This document shows positions 35,119 to 44,593 of a stretch of DNA of 56,098 nucleotides, in pieces (the first letter of the stretch is position 1; every line of letters begins with the position of its first letter). Where the stretch lies: positions 1 through 56,098 of the forward strand of contig DASYZB010000121.1 of assembly GCA_035946615.1 (NCBI GenBank), written 5' to 3'. Both the position numbers and the translations under genes were made by a program. This DNA comes from Verrucomicrobiia bacterium (lineage in GTDB: Bacteria; Verrucomicrobiota; Verrucomicrobiia; Limisphaerales; UBA8199). The notes under the pieces were generated by a model. The model did no database searches. It was given only the letters and a program-made list of their open reading frames with translations, and had not been told where the DNA came from.

Positions 35119-36594
35119 ATGAGCACACTATTCCTTTCACCTCCGTCTTTTGACGGGTTCGATGGCGGGGCCGGCTCGCGCTACCAGGCGCGGCGCGAAG
35201 TCACCAGCTTCTGGTATCCTACTTGGCTCGCCCAACCTGCCGCGTTGGTGAACGATTCGCGTCTGATGGATTGTCCTCCGCACGACATCGGAATTCAGCG
35301 CTGCCTCGATGAGGCCAGGCATTACGATCATGTTATCATCCATACCTCGACGCCCTCTCTCAAGAACGACTCCAAAGTCGCCGAGGCCATCAAGCAGAAC
35401 CGCCCTGAGACCTGCATCGGCTTCGTCGGGGCCCACGCCGCCGTGCTCCCAACGGAAACCTTAAAAGCATCGAAAGCCATCGACTGGGTTGGACGCAAGG
35501 AGTTTGATTACACTTGCAAAGAAGTCGCCGAGGGCCGCCCGCTCGAAACCGTCGCCGGGCTTTCCTATCGCGATCGGGAAGGCCGTATCAAACACAACCC
35601 CGAGCGTGAGATGATCGCCGATATGGACGCCCTGCCCTGGGTGGCGGATGTTTATAAGCGGAATCTCCAAATCGAGAAGTATTTTATCGGTTATTTGCTC
35701 CATCCTTACGTGAGCCTTTACACCGGGCGCGGCTGCCCTGCCCAATGCACCTTCTGCCTTTGGCCCCAGACCATCGGCGGACACAAATATCGTGTGCGCT
35801 CGCCCCAGAATGTGGCTGACGAGATGGCTTACATGAAGCGGCTGTTTCCGCAGGTAAAGGAATTCTTTTTTGATGACGATACCTTCACGGCAAACCTGCC
35901 CAGGGCCCGCGAGATAGCCAAAAAGCTCGCGCCACTCGGTTTGACGTGGTCCTGCAACAGCCGTGCCAATCTCGATTACGACACCATTAAATCGTTTAAG
36001 GACTCCGGGCTCCGTCTGTTCCTGGTCGGTTATGAAAGCGGCAACGAAGACATCCTCACGCGCATTAAGAAGGGCGTCACCATGGACGAGATGCGCCGCT
36101 TCACCAGGTCCTGCCACAAGGCCGGCGTGGTGGTTCATGGGACGTTCATTCTGGGTTTGCCTGTCGAAACGCGCCAGTCTATCGAGAACACCATCCGCTT
36201 CGCCCAGGAACTCGATGTCTTCAGCATCCAGGTCTCTCTTGCCGCTCCTTACCCGGGCACCGAGCTGTTCGAGATGGCCCGGCAGAATGGCTGGTTCGTT
36301 AAAAAGGATAAAACCGATCTCGTCGAGACCGACGGATTCCAGCAGAGCGCCCTCGAATACCCCGGCCTCGCGAAGGATGAAATCTTTGAGGCCGTGGACC
36401 GCTTTTATCGCGCCTATTATCTGCGGCCCAAACCGATCCTGCGCATCATCAAAACCATGCTTGAAGACAAGGACGTTTTTGTCCGCCGCTGCCGCGAAGG
36501 CTACGAGTTCTTCAAGAGCCTCAAGCAACGCCGCGAAGACCTCGAAGCCGCCCGCACTGCGCCTCCCACCGCCCAGCCTGCCCCCGCTGTTTAG
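35119..36594 (+). CDS. hpnJ: hopanoid-biosynthesis radical SAM protein HpnJ
   Basis: The 491-residue product has a B12-binding-like N-terminal half (IIHTSTPSLKNDSKVAEAIK, GFVGAHAAVLPTETLK) and a radical SAM half with GRGCPAQCTFCLWPQ, whose C-P-A-Q-C-T-F-C is the cluster motif. It matches TIGR03471 (HpnJ), which from established work contracts the ribose to form the cyclitol ether of bacteriohopanetetrol. Other motifs: FFFDDDTFTAN, LVGYESGNEDIL and GTFILGLPVET. Together with hpnH it indicates that the cell makes side-chain-modified hopanoids; squalene-hopene cyclase is not in this window. Confidence 0.9.
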   Translation: MSTLFLSPPSFDGFDGGAGSRYQARREVTSFWYPTWLAQPAALVNDSRLMDCPPHDIGIQRCLDEARHYDHVIIHTSTPSLKNDSKVAEAIKQNRPETCIGFVGAHAAVLPTETLKASKAIDWVGRKEFDYTCKEVAEGRPLETVAGLSYRDREGRIKHNPEREMIADMDALPWVADVYKRNLQIEKYFIGYLLHPYVSLYTGRGCPAQCTFCLWPQTIGGHKYRVRSPQNVADEMAYMKRLFPQVKEFFFDDDTFTANLPRAREIAKKLAPLGLTWSCNSRANLDYDTIKSFKDSGLRLFLVGYESGNEDILTRIKKGVTMDEMRRFTRSCHKAGVVVHGTFILGLPVETRQSIENTIRFAQELDVFSIQVSLAAPYPGTELFEMARQNGWFVKKDKTDLVETDGFQQSALEYPGLAKDEIFEAVDRFYRAYYLRPKPILRIIKTMLEDKDVFVRRCREGYEFFKSLKQRREDLEAARTAPPTAQPAPAV

Positions 36595-36631
36595 CCAGAA
36601 CACTCTGGCGATTGGCGATTGTCATTTTCAT

Positions 36632-36747
36632 CACAGAGCCAACGCGCGGAACGCAAAGGGCTTGTACGCGCAGAATCATAACTTTACTGTAATTGTTGTG
36701 AAAAGTTCTCGTCAAACCTCTTTGCGCTCTCTTGCGGCTGAACTGTG
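36632..36747. repeat. imperfect palindrome with GCAAAG arms
   Basis: Left arm CACAGAGCCAACGCGCGGAACGCAAAG-like and right arm, in reverse complement CACAGTTCAGCCGCAAGAG then AGCGCAAAG, flank an AT-rich centre of about 65 bases. The arms are related to the repeat inside tolB. Confidence 0.5.
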
Positions 36748-36787
36748 CCTGTGGAATCTTCTTCATAACGCTCACTACGAAAAATCG

Positions 36788-37258
36788 ATGAAGATCACGG
36801 ACGGCGGGCTCGATGATCCGCGCGTGCAGAAGCTTCTCGCGCATCATCTCAATACCGCGCGCGGAGACGGGGCTCGGCAGCGCACACGCGCTTGATTTAA
36901 GCGGCTTGAGAAAACCAGACATTCACTTTTGGTCCGGATGGGACGGGGAGCGCGTTATGGCCATTGGCGCTTTGAAACGACTCTCGGAATCCCACGGCGA
37001 AATAAAATCAATGCACACCGAGCAGTCATACAGGCGGAAAGGCGCTGATAGCGCTATGCTGCGGCACATGGCCAGGGCGCGTCGAATGGGGGAATGGGGT
37101 TATCCCGCTTGAGCCTTGAGACGGGTTCGTGGCCGTATTTCACCCCGGCCCGTGAGTTCTACAAACGACATGGATTTGTGGAGTGTCCGCCTTTCGGCAG
37201 CTATGTTCCTGACGCGAACAGCGTGTTGATGACGCTGGAACTCCCGCCAGAGCCATGA
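36788..37258 (+). pseudogene. GNAT acetyltransferase with two frameshifts
   Basis: Three frame segments together give a nearly full-length GNAT protein of about 155 residues: GGLDDPRVQKLLAHHLNTAR, then ETGLGSAHALDLSGLRKPDI with GERVMAIGALKRLSESHGEI, KSMHTEQSYRRKGADSAMLR, and finally RLSLETGSWPYFTPAREFYK with RHGFVECPPFGSYVPDANSV. The first shift is near 36856-36864 and the second near 37085-37110; the second restores the original frame. RRKGADSAML is the acetyl-CoA loop, with an imperfect QxxGxG pattern. Substrate unknown. Either a pseudogene or two base errors in the sequence. Confidence 0.75.
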
Positions 37259-37337
37259 CATGCACCGACCCCTGTTCCGTAGGAACATCCGAGATCACAA
37301 CTGTTACTCGGAAAAAACCGCCCCTTTCCAGCGGTAC

Positions 37338-37372
37338 AAAAAAGAGCGACCCAGGCGCAGGCCGCTCTTTTG
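37338..37372. terminator. bidirectional intrinsic terminator
   Basis: AAAAGAGCG, a 14-base loop and CGCTCTTTT form a 9-bp stem whose A-tract and T-tract sides serve both strands. It lies between the GNAT pseudogene on the plus strand and the 3' end of glgC on the minus strand, which converge here. Confidence 0.7.
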
Positions 37373-37485
37373 TCTTCCTAAACAGTCTTTCCTCCTTTAA
37401 GTCGATTTGTTCGAGCTGTTCCATTTTTATCATGCCAGGTTGGCAAGGGAATGGGGTAAACACCCCAATTCAAGAGGGCCCCACT

Positions 37486-38796
37486 CTAAATGACTGTGCC
37501 GTGGGGGACCACGCCGTTCTTGGGAATAATCACCACACCATCGCGGATGTAGTACAGCGGGTGATTGGTGTCCTTGGGACTCGCGCCTGGCGTGATCACA
37601 CAGTTGTTCCCGACCCGCGCATTTTTGTCGATAATGGCATTCTCGATTCGGGTATTTTCGCCGATACCAACCGTTGGGGTTCCCTCCTCGCGGTGGCGCT
37701 GAACAGATTCGGCACTTTCATAGTAGTCGCTGCCCATCAGGATGGCGCGGTAGAGCCGGCTGCCGCGCCCGACCTGGCTGCGCAAGCCGAGAATGGTTTG
37801 GCTGATGTCAGCCTCATTGATGTGACAACCGTCCGAGACAAGGGATTGGTCGATGCGGCTGGCGTTGACCTTCGAGGAGGGCAGGAACCGGGGGCGGGTG
37901 AACACAGGCGAACCCATATCGAACATGTCGAACCGAGGCGCTGGGGAGGCCAATTCGAGACTGACATCGAAGTAATTGCGGATGGTGCCGATGTCCTCCC
38001 AAGCACCCTGAAAGACATAGCCCCGCACATGATGGCGGGTGAGCGCCTCGGGAATGACGTGTTTGCCAAAATCACGGCTGGTTTCTCCCAGCAACTCCAG
38101 CAGGGCAGCCCGGTTGAAAACATAAATCCCCATCGACGCCAGAAACAGCTCCTCGCCCGCTGGAATATCCAGGCGCAAGCGGGCCTCAGCCGAGAGCTGG
38201 AACTCATCCTGCACAGCACGGTCTTTGGGCTTTTCCACAAACCGGCTGATGCGGCCATCGGGTTCCGTGCGCATGATGCCAAAGCCGGGCACGTCTTTGC
38301 GAGGCACCGGGATGGTTGCGACGGTGACATCGGCGTTGCTGGCAACGTGCTCGCGCAACAAGGTTCGGTAATCCATGTGGTAGAGCTGGTCCCCGCTCAA
38401 GATGAGCATGTACTCGAATGGGTTGCTCTGGAAATGAATGAGATTCTTGCGCACGGCATCCGCTGTGCCCTGGTACCAGGTGGTGTCCGTGAGGGTCTGC
38501 TCGGCGGCCAGCAGCTCGACAAAACCGGACGAGAAGTGATCAAATTTATACGATTGCGAGATGTGCCGATGCAGCGAGGCCGAGTTGAACTGGGTGAGCA
38601 AAAAGATGCGAAGCAGGCCCGAGTTGATGCAATTGGAAATCGGGATATCCACCAAGCGGTACTTGCCGCCCAGCGGCACGGCCGGTTTGGCGCGGTCCTT
38701 GGTTAAAGGAAACAAGCGGGCGCCTTGTCCCCCGCCGAGAATCACTGCCAGCACGTTATGTGCGCCAAAGGGAAGGAATGGCTGCGGCGGAGGCAT
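37486..38796 (-). CDS. glgC: glucose-1-phosphate adenylyltransferase
   Basis: The 436-residue product makes ADP-glucose from glucose-1-phosphate and ATP. Motifs: AVILGGGQGARLFPLTKDRAKPAVPLGG at residues about 17-45 (nucleotide-binding), the PISNCINSGL block, WYQGTADAVRKN (catalytic), ILSGDQLYHMDY, FVEKPKD and the C-terminal left-handed beta-helix with IGENTRIENAIIDKNARVGN. Length is normal. It is divergent from glgE with a 230-base shared promoter region; it supplies ADP-glucose for glucan or maltose-1-phosphate synthesis. Confidence 0.95.
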   Translation of the reverse strand: MPPPQPFLPFGAHNVLAVILGGGQGARLFPLTKDRAKPAVPLGGKYRLVDIPISNCINSGLLRIFLLTQFNSASLHRHISQSYKFDHFSSGFVELLAAEQTLTDTTWYQGTADAVRKNLIHFQSNPFEYMLILSGDQLYHMDYRTLLREHVASNADVTVATIPVPRKDVPGFGIMRTEPDGRISRFVEKPKDRAVQDEFQLSAEARLRLDIPAGEELFLASMGIYVFNRAALLELLGETSRDFGKHVIPEALTRHHVRGYVFQGAWEDIGTIRNYFDVSLELASPAPRFDMFDMGSPVFTRPRFLPSSKVNASRIDQSLVSDGCHINEADISQTILGLRSQVGRGSRLYRAILMGSDYYESAESVQRHREEGTPTVGIGENTRIENAIIDKNARVGNNCVITPGASPKDTNHPLYYIRDGVVIIPKNGVVPHGTVI

Positions 38797-38889
38797 ATCT
38801 CAGTGTTTCTCCTTCAAGGTAGCCGCAGCGAGCGCCTCATGAAGTGGGGCAAACTCCGCATGCCGAGCTCTGCGGGTATCAAGGTGGCG

Positions 38890-38955
38890 CAGGCATCCTC
38901 GCCGGGTTAACCGGTCGTCTCGCCCGGTTTTCCGGGTGGCCGGCCAGGACGCCTG
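38890..38955. repeat. 66-bp palindromic repeat in the glgC-glgE promoter region
   Basis: The ends CAGGCATCCTCGCCGG and CCGGCCAGGACGCCTG are reverse complements with two mismatches, around a loop of GC-rich sequence. It lies in the divergent promoter gap, so it may influence both genes or may simply be an inserted REP-like repeat. Confidence 0.55.
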
Positions 38956-39027
38956 GGTTATGGGCCGGTGCGGAGGGCAACTTACCCCAGTTGCAGTTTG
39001 GCGCGGCAGGCAGACATAAAGGGAGGC

Positions 39028-41133
39028 ATGCGCTATCGCCCTGGTGAACCCCGCAACAATCCAAAACCGGCCCGCCGCTCCTCTCTGGCTTTGGTGGCCG
39101 TGGAGCGCCAGCAGCCGGCCATCGGTCCGCATTGGCCGCTGCTGCCCGCAGAACGCCGCCGCGTCGTCATCGAGCAGGTCCAGCCGGAAATTGACGCTGG
39201 CCGGTTCTCCGTGAAGCGGACGGTGGGCGAGAGCGTCGCCGTTGAGGCGGACATCTTCGCCGATGGCCACGACATCCTGTCGGCTGTCATTAAATTTCGT
39301 CATGCCGATGAATCGCACTGGTCGGAGTCGCCCATGAAACAGGGGCCAAACGATCGGTGGGGCGGCTCGTTTAACGTGAGCCAACCCGGTTTTTACATTT
39401 ACACAATCGAGGGCTGGGTCAACCCCTTTCGCTCTTGGCAACGCGACCTGGAAAAGAAAATGGCGGCTGAGATGGATGTCTCGAGCGAGCTTCAAGCCGG
39501 TCTTGCCCTTATCGAGCAGGCCGGCCAAAGGGCCGATGGACGATACGGCCAGCAGTTCCGGGCGATTCTTGAATCGTTTGCGGAGCAGAGTCCTTTGCCG
39601 CTCCGGGCCAAGGCAGCCAAGGCATTAAACCCGGCCCTGGCCGACCTGGTGGATAAGTATTCGGACCGTCTTCACCGGGTCCGCTATGATCGGGAGTTAC
39701 AGGTGCTCGTGGACCCGGTGCTGGCCCGCTGCGGCGCCTGGTATGAACTCTTCCCCCGCTCGTGCGCGCCGGAGCCAGGGCGGCACGGCACTCTTGCCGA
39801 CTGCGCGGCCTGGCTTCCGCGCATTGCGTCCATGGGCTTTGATGTCGTTTATCTTCCGCCCATCCACCCCATTGGGCGCTCTTTCCGGAAAGGCAAAAAC
39901 AACAGCGTTTCCGCCACGCCAGCAGACCCGGGCAGTCCGTGGGCCATAGGCAGCGAGGAAGGGGGTCACAAATCAATCCACCCCAAGCTGGGAACGCTCG
40001 ATGATTTTCGGGCGCTGGTCCGCCAGGCGCGCGAGCACAAGCTGGCAATCGCGCTGGACATCGCCTTCCAATGTTCCCCGGACCATCCCTATGTCCGGGA
40101 ACATCCGGAGTGGTTTCGCCACCGCCCGGACGGCTCGATTCAATACGCGGAAAATCCACCCAAAAAGTACCAGGACATTTACCCTTTGGATTTTGAAACG
40201 ACCGATTGGCGGGCGCTCTGGAGCGAGTTGAAGAGCATCTTCGAGTTTTGGATGCAGCAGGGCGTGCGCGTTTTCCGGGTCGATAACCCGCACACCAAAC
40301 CCTTCCGTTTTTGGGAATGGTGCCTGGGCGAACTCAAGCGGGGCGAGCCGGAGCTGGTCTTTTTATCGGAAGCATTCACGCGCCCCAAAGTCATGCGTTA
40401 TCTGGCCAAGCTTGGCTTTTCGCAATCATACGATTACTTTCCGTGGCGCAACAGCAAACACGAGCTGACGGCTTACTTCACCGAGTTAAAACAGGCAGGA
40501 CTGCGCGATTATTTCCGTCCCAATCTCTGGACCAATACGCCTGATATCCTGACGCAATACCTGCAGTATGGGGGGCGTCAGGCCTTTATCATCCGTTTCG
40601 TTCTGGCCGCCACGCTGGGGGCCAGCTACGGCATCTATGGACCACCTTTTGAGTTTTGTGAGAACCAGCCGCGCGAACCAGGCAGTGAGGAGTATTTGAA
40701 TTCCGAAAAATACGAGATTCGTTACTGGGATTTGAATGCTGCCGGGACCTTGCAAGACTTGATTGCCAAAGTAAACCAGGTCCGTCGTGAGAACCCTGCG
40801 TTGCAAAGCAACGAACACCTGGAATTCCATGAGATTGATAACGAGCAACTGCTGGCTTACAGCAGGCACACCGCGGACCTGGAGGACATTATCCTAGTGG
40901 TGGTCAGTCTGGACCCGCACCATGTTCAGCGTGGCTGGATACGGCTGCCGCTAGACCTTTGGGGATTGGCTGGTGGCGGCACGTTCCAGGTCCACGAACT
41001 GCTCACCAACGAACGCTTCCTCTGGTCGGGAACACGCAATTATATCGAATTGAACCCCGAATTCGCCCCGGCGCATGTGTTCCGGTTGCGCCGCCATGTC
41101 CGAACGGAACAAGATTTCGACTATTTCCTCTGA
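39028..41133 (+). CDS. glgE: alpha-1,4-glucan:maltose-1-phosphate maltosyltransferase
   Basis: The 701-residue product is a GH13_3 enzyme that extends alpha-1,4-glucan with maltose units from maltose-1-phosphate. It begins RVVIEQVQPEIDAGRFSVKR and carries WYELFPRSCAPEPG, DVVYLPPIHPIG, the nucleophile region VRVFRVDNPHTKPF, the acid/base region LVFLSEAFTRPKVM, and NLWTNTPDIL. The ATG at 39028 follows a GGGAGG ribosome-binding site, so the longer upstream frame is not used. Its stop overlaps the treS start (TGATG). The pathway is trehalose, maltose, maltose-1-phosphate, glucan, with the next gene supplying the first steps. Confidence 0.94.
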   Translation: MRYRPGEPRNNPKPARRSSLALVAVERQQPAIGPHWPLLPAERRRVVIEQVQPEIDAGRFSVKRTVGESVAVEADIFADGHDILSAVIKFRHADESHWSESPMKQGPNDRWGGSFNVSQPGFYIYTIEGWVNPFRSWQRDLEKKMAAEMDVSSELQAGLALIEQAGQRADGRYGQQFRAILESFAEQSPLPLRAKAAKALNPALADLVDKYSDRLHRVRYDRELQVLVDPVLARCGAWYELFPRSCAPEPGRHGTLADCAAWLPRIASMGFDVVYLPPIHPIGRSFRKGKNNSVSATPADPGSPWAIGSEEGGHKSIHPKLGTLDDFRALVRQAREHKLAIALDIAFQCSPDHPYVREHPEWFRHRPDGSIQYAENPPKKYQDIYPLDFETTDWRALWSELKSIFEFWMQQGVRVFRVDNPHTKPFRFWEWCLGELKRGEPELVFLSEAFTRPKVMRYLAKLGFSQSYDYFPWRNSKHELTAYFTELKQAGLRDYFRPNLWTNTPDILTQYLQYGGRQAFIIRFVLAATLGASYGIYGPPFEFCENQPREPGSEEYLNSEKYEIRYWDLNAAGTLQDLIAKVNQVRRENPALQSNEHLEFHEIDNEQLLAYSRHTADLEDIILVVVSLDPHHVQRGWIRLPLDLWGLAGGGTFQVHELLTNERFLWSGTRNYIELNPEFAPAHVFRLRRHVRTEQDFDYFL

Positions 41134-44100
41134 TGGCCACCCCACGTTTTATAATCTCTTCGCCCACGGGCCGCCGCTTTGGCGTATCCGCGCCTCGCTC
41201 GCCACGGGCCCGCTCCGCGCGGATTGGCCGCCGTGCCATCCCGCCCCCGCTTCCTAAAGACCCTTTATGGTATAAGGACGCCATCATTTACGAGGTCCAT
41301 GTCCGCGCCTTTTTCGACAGCGATGCCGATGGGATTGGAGATTTTGGCGGGCTGACCGAACGGCTGGATTATTTGTCAGACCTGGGTATAACGGCCATCT
41401 GGCTGCTCCCGTTTTATCCTTCGCCGCTAAAAGATGACGGCTATGACATCGCGGATTATTACTCGATCAACCCCATCTACGGCACGCTGAAGGATTTCAA
41501 GACATTCCTGGCCGCCGCCCACCAGCGCAATCTGCGCGTCATCACCGAACTGGTCGTCAACCACACCTCCGACCAACACCCCTGGTTTCAACGCTCCCGC
41601 CGCGCCCCTCGCGGCAGCCTCTGGCGCAAGTTCTATGTCTGGAGCGATACGCCGGAGAAATACCGCGAGGCGCGGATTATCTTTCGCGATTTCGAACCCT
41701 CGAATTGGACATGGGACCCCGTGGCCCATGCCTATTTCTGGCACCGGTTCTATTCACACCAACCCGACCTGAATTTTGACAACCCACAAGTCCACCAGGA
41801 ACTAACCCGGGTGCTGGATTTTTGGCTGGACCTCGGAGTGGATGGGCTGCGACTGGACGCGGTGCCCTATCTTTATGAAAGGGAAGGAACCTCCTGCGAG
41901 AACCTCGAGGAAACTCATCAATTCCTCAAAGTCCTGCGCCAGCATGTCGATGAGCGTTACGGCGACCGGATGCTGCTGGCTGAGGCGAACCAATGGCCGG
42001 AAGATGCTGTGTCTTACTTCGGCTCGGGCGCCGGCGATGAGACCCACATGGCCTTTCATTTCCCCCTTATGCCCCGCCTTTTCATGGCCGTGCGGATGGA
42101 AGACCGCGTTCCCATTGTCGATATCCTCGAACAAACCCCGCCGATTCCCCAGACCAGCCAATGGGCGCTGTTCCTGCGCAACCACGACGAATTGACTCTC
42201 GAGATGGTGACCGATGAAGAGCGCGATTACATGTATCGCGTCTATGCCGACGATGCCAAAGCGCGCATCAACCTGGGCATCCGCCGCCGCCTGGCGCCTC
42301 TCCTGGGCAATGATCGAAAGCGCATCGAACTGTTGCACCTCCTGCTCTTTTCCTTGCCCGGAACGCCTGTCCTTTATTACGGAGACGAAATCGCCATGGG
42401 CGACAATGTGTTCCTGGGGGATCGCAACGGCGTCCGCACACCGATGCAGTGGAGTTCGGACAAAAATGCCGGTTTTTCGCGGGCCAGCCCGCAAGCGCTG
42501 TACCTGCCCATCATCCTGGACCCCGAGTATCACTACGAGGCGGTCAATGTGGAAAATCAACAGCGCAATCCCAACTCGCTCTTTTGGTGGATGAAGCGGA
42601 CATTGACCTTGCGGAAGCGTTTTAAGGCCTTTGGCCGGGGCTCCCTTAGTTTCCTGCAGCCGGAGAACCGCAAGGTTCTGGCCTTTGTGCGCAGCTATGA
42701 AAGCGAAAACCTGCTGGTGATAGCCAATCTGTCCCGATTTCCGCAGCCTGTCCAACTCGACCTCTCTGAATATCAGCATTCAATTCCGGTTGAACTCTTT
42801 GGCCACGCCGATTTCCCGCCGGTAACTGACAAGCCTTATTTCCTGACGTTCTCGCCGCATGCGGCTTACTGGTTTCTGCTAGAACCCCTGAGCAGCAGGC
42901 AGGCGCCGGCCCAAAGCAGCGCTCTGAACAGCCTGTTGGTGACCCCGCCACTCGAAGACCTCTTCGAGGGTGAAGGCCCACACCGGCTGGAATCTCATCT
43001 GGCGGAGTTCTTAAAGAACAAGCGCTGGTTTGGCGGCAAAGGGCGGCAGATAAAGTCCGTGCAAATTGGGGACAGCCTCGGCATTCCCGTGGGCTCCGGG
43101 CGCGCTTTTATTCTGCTGCTGACCATCGAGTATGTGGAGGGGGACCCGGAAGAATATGTGCTGCCAGCTCAGCTTGCCGGCCCAGCCGAAGCGGCCCAGG
43201 TTCAGGAACACTTGCCCGATGACATCATTGCGCGCTTGCGCTTTGATGATGGGAGCGGCGAAGGAGTCCTCTACGCGGCCGCCAGCAGCCCAGACTTTTG
43301 CAAGGCGTTGCTCGAAGCGATTGCGCGCCGTCGTTCGTTCGCCAGCGCCAATGGTGAACTCAAGGCAACCCCAACACCCGATTTGCGCCAGGAGGCCGCC
43401 AACGGCCTTGTGACGCTGGAACCCTCTTTCCGCAAGGCCGAGCAAAGCAATAGCTCGGTCGTCTTTGGCAATAAATTCTTCCTTAAGCTTTTCAGGCGCC
43501 TGGAATCCGGCGTTAACCCGGACCTGGAGATCGGACGCTTTTTAACCGAACGGAATTTTCCAAATCTACCGCCGGTGTCCGGCTGGCTGGAGTATCGCCG
43601 GCAAACCGGCGAGGAGTTTACCCTGGGAATCCTGACCCGTTTTCTTGCGCAAGCCCAGGACGCCTGGTCCTACACCCTCGATATGCTCAGCCGCTATTTC
43701 GAGCGCATTCGCACCGGTCCGGTCGAAACCGGGATTCAGCTCGAACTGGAAAATTCCGTGGTCGGGCTCGCGGAACGCCCGGTTCCCGAATCGGTGGTCG
43801 GGCTGATTGGGACCTACTTGGAGCTGGGGCGGTTGCTGGGCGAACGCACCGGCCAGTTGCACCTGGCATTGTCTTCAGAAACCCAGGACCGCAACTTTGC
43901 TCCGGAACCCTTCACACCGTTTTATCAACGCGCTTTATTCCAATCGATGCGCAATTTTGTTGTCCAGAGCTTGCGCCTGCTGCGCCGCGGGCTTCCCCGG
44001 CTTGCCGAGTCGGTGCGGGGCGAAGCTGAAAAGGTTCTCTGCCTGGAACCGGAAATCCTCCGGCGCCTCCGTGCTATTGTCCAGTCTCCCATCGCCAGCA

Positions 44101-44579
44101 AGCGGATTCGATGCCACGGCGATTTTCACCTGGGCCAGGTCCTCTACACCGGGAAAGACTTCATGTTTATTGATTTCGAAGGGGAACCCGCGCGCGCACT
44201 GGGCGAGCGCCGAATCAAGCGCTCTCCCCTGCGGGATGTGGCTGGGATGATCCGTTCTTTCCATTACGTTACCTACGCCGCTCTATTCAAACAACTCCAA
44301 CTCGGCGCCCTGCAGGAGCAGGAACTCCCATCGATCGAGCCATGGAACAGCTTTTGGTATCGGTGGGTCAGCGCGGTGTACTTGAAGGCATATCTGGCAG
44401 TGCTCCAAGGCGCCGAACTGTTGCCAGAATCAAAAGATCAGTTGACGATTTTGCTCGAGGCGCATTTGCTGGAAAAGGCCGTGTATGAAGTGGGTTATGA
44501 ACTCAGCCACCGTCCCGATTGGGTTAAAATCCCATTGCGCGGCATTCTCCAACTCCTCGAGCCGGTCCGCCCCGGTTAA
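41133..44579 (+). CDS. treS: trehalose synthase/maltokinase fusion (TreS-Mak)
   Basis: The 1148-residue product joins a GH13 trehalose synthase (residues about 45-600; WYKDAIIYEVHVRAFFDS, GITAIWLLPFYPSPLKDDGY, nucleophile DGLRLDAVPYLY, acid/base LLAEANQWPED, FLRNHDELTLE) to a maltokinase (about 620-1148; FLKNKRWFGGKGR, then RCHGDFHLGQVLY with the catalytic aspartate and FIDFEGEPARALGERRIKRS). TreS interconverts trehalose and maltose, and Mak phosphorylates maltose for GlgE; fusion of the two is known in several phyla. The ATG at 41133 overlaps the glgE stop; the open frame upstream overlaps glgE and is spurious. Confidence 0.94.
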   Translation: MATPRFIISSPTGRRFGVSAPRSPRARSARIGRRAIPPPLPKDPLWYKDAIIYEVHVRAFFDSDADGIGDFGGLTERLDYLSDLGITAIWLLPFYPSPLKDDGYDIADYYSINPIYGTLKDFKTFLAAAHQRNLRVITELVVNHTSDQHPWFQRSRRAPRGSLWRKFYVWSDTPEKYREARIIFRDFEPSNWTWDPVAHAYFWHRFYSHQPDLNFDNPQVHQELTRVLDFWLDLGVDGLRLDAVPYLYEREGTSCENLEETHQFLKVLRQHVDERYGDRMLLAEANQWPEDAVSYFGSGAGDETHMAFHFPLMPRLFMAVRMEDRVPIVDILEQTPPIPQTSQWALFLRNHDELTLEMVTDEERDYMYRVYADDAKARINLGIRRRLAPLLGNDRKRIELLHLLLFSLPGTPVLYYGDEIAMGDNVFLGDRNGVRTPMQWSSDKNAGFSRASPQALYLPIILDPEYHYEAVNVENQQRNPNSLFWWMKRTLTLRKRFKAFGRGSLSFLQPENRKVLAFVRSYESENLLVIANLSRFPQPVQLDLSEYQHSIPVELFGHADFPPVTDKPYFLTFSPHAAYWFLLEPLSSRQAPAQSSALNSLLVTPPLEDLFEGEGPHRLESHLAEFLKNKRWFGGKGRQIKSVQIGDSLGIPVGSGRAFILLLTIEYVEGDPEEYVLPAQLAGPAEAAQVQEHLPDDIIARLRFDDGSGEGVLYAAASSPDFCKALLEAIARRRSFASANGELKATPTPDLRQEAANGLVTLEPSFRKAEQSNSSVVFGNKFFLKLFRRLESGVNPDLEIGRFLTERNFPNLPPVSGWLEYRRQTGEEFTLGILTRFLAQAQDAWSYTLDMLSRYFERIRTGPVETGIQLELENSVVGLAERPVPESVVGLIGTYLELGRLLGERTGQLHLALSSETQDRNFAPEPFTPFYQRALFQSMRNFVVQSLRLLRRGLPRLAESVRGEAEKVLCLEPEILRRLRAIVQSPIASKRIRCHGDFHLGQVLYTGKDFMFIDFEGEPARALGERRIKRSPLRDVAGMIRSFHYVTYAALFKQLQLGALQEQELPSIEPWNSFWYRWVSAVYLKAYLAVLQGAELLPESKDQLTILLEAHLLEKAVYEVGYELSHRPDWVKIPLRGILQLLEPVRPG

Positions 44580-44593
44580 AGGGGGTCTGCAAC

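Noticed and set aside
35461-36603. Long minus-strand open frame (380 codons) opposite hpnJ
   Set aside because: It is a shadow of a well-supported radical SAM gene, with no recognisable motifs of its own and no plausible start signals.
37255-38706. Plus-strand open frame of 483 codons opposite glgC
   Set aside because: It mirrors the glgC coding frame, shows no family signature, and would overlap the terminator region.
40959-41132. Upstream in-frame extension of the TreS-Mak gene
   Set aside because: It overlaps the end of glgE in another frame; the ATG overlapping the glgE stop (TGATG) is a typical coupled start.
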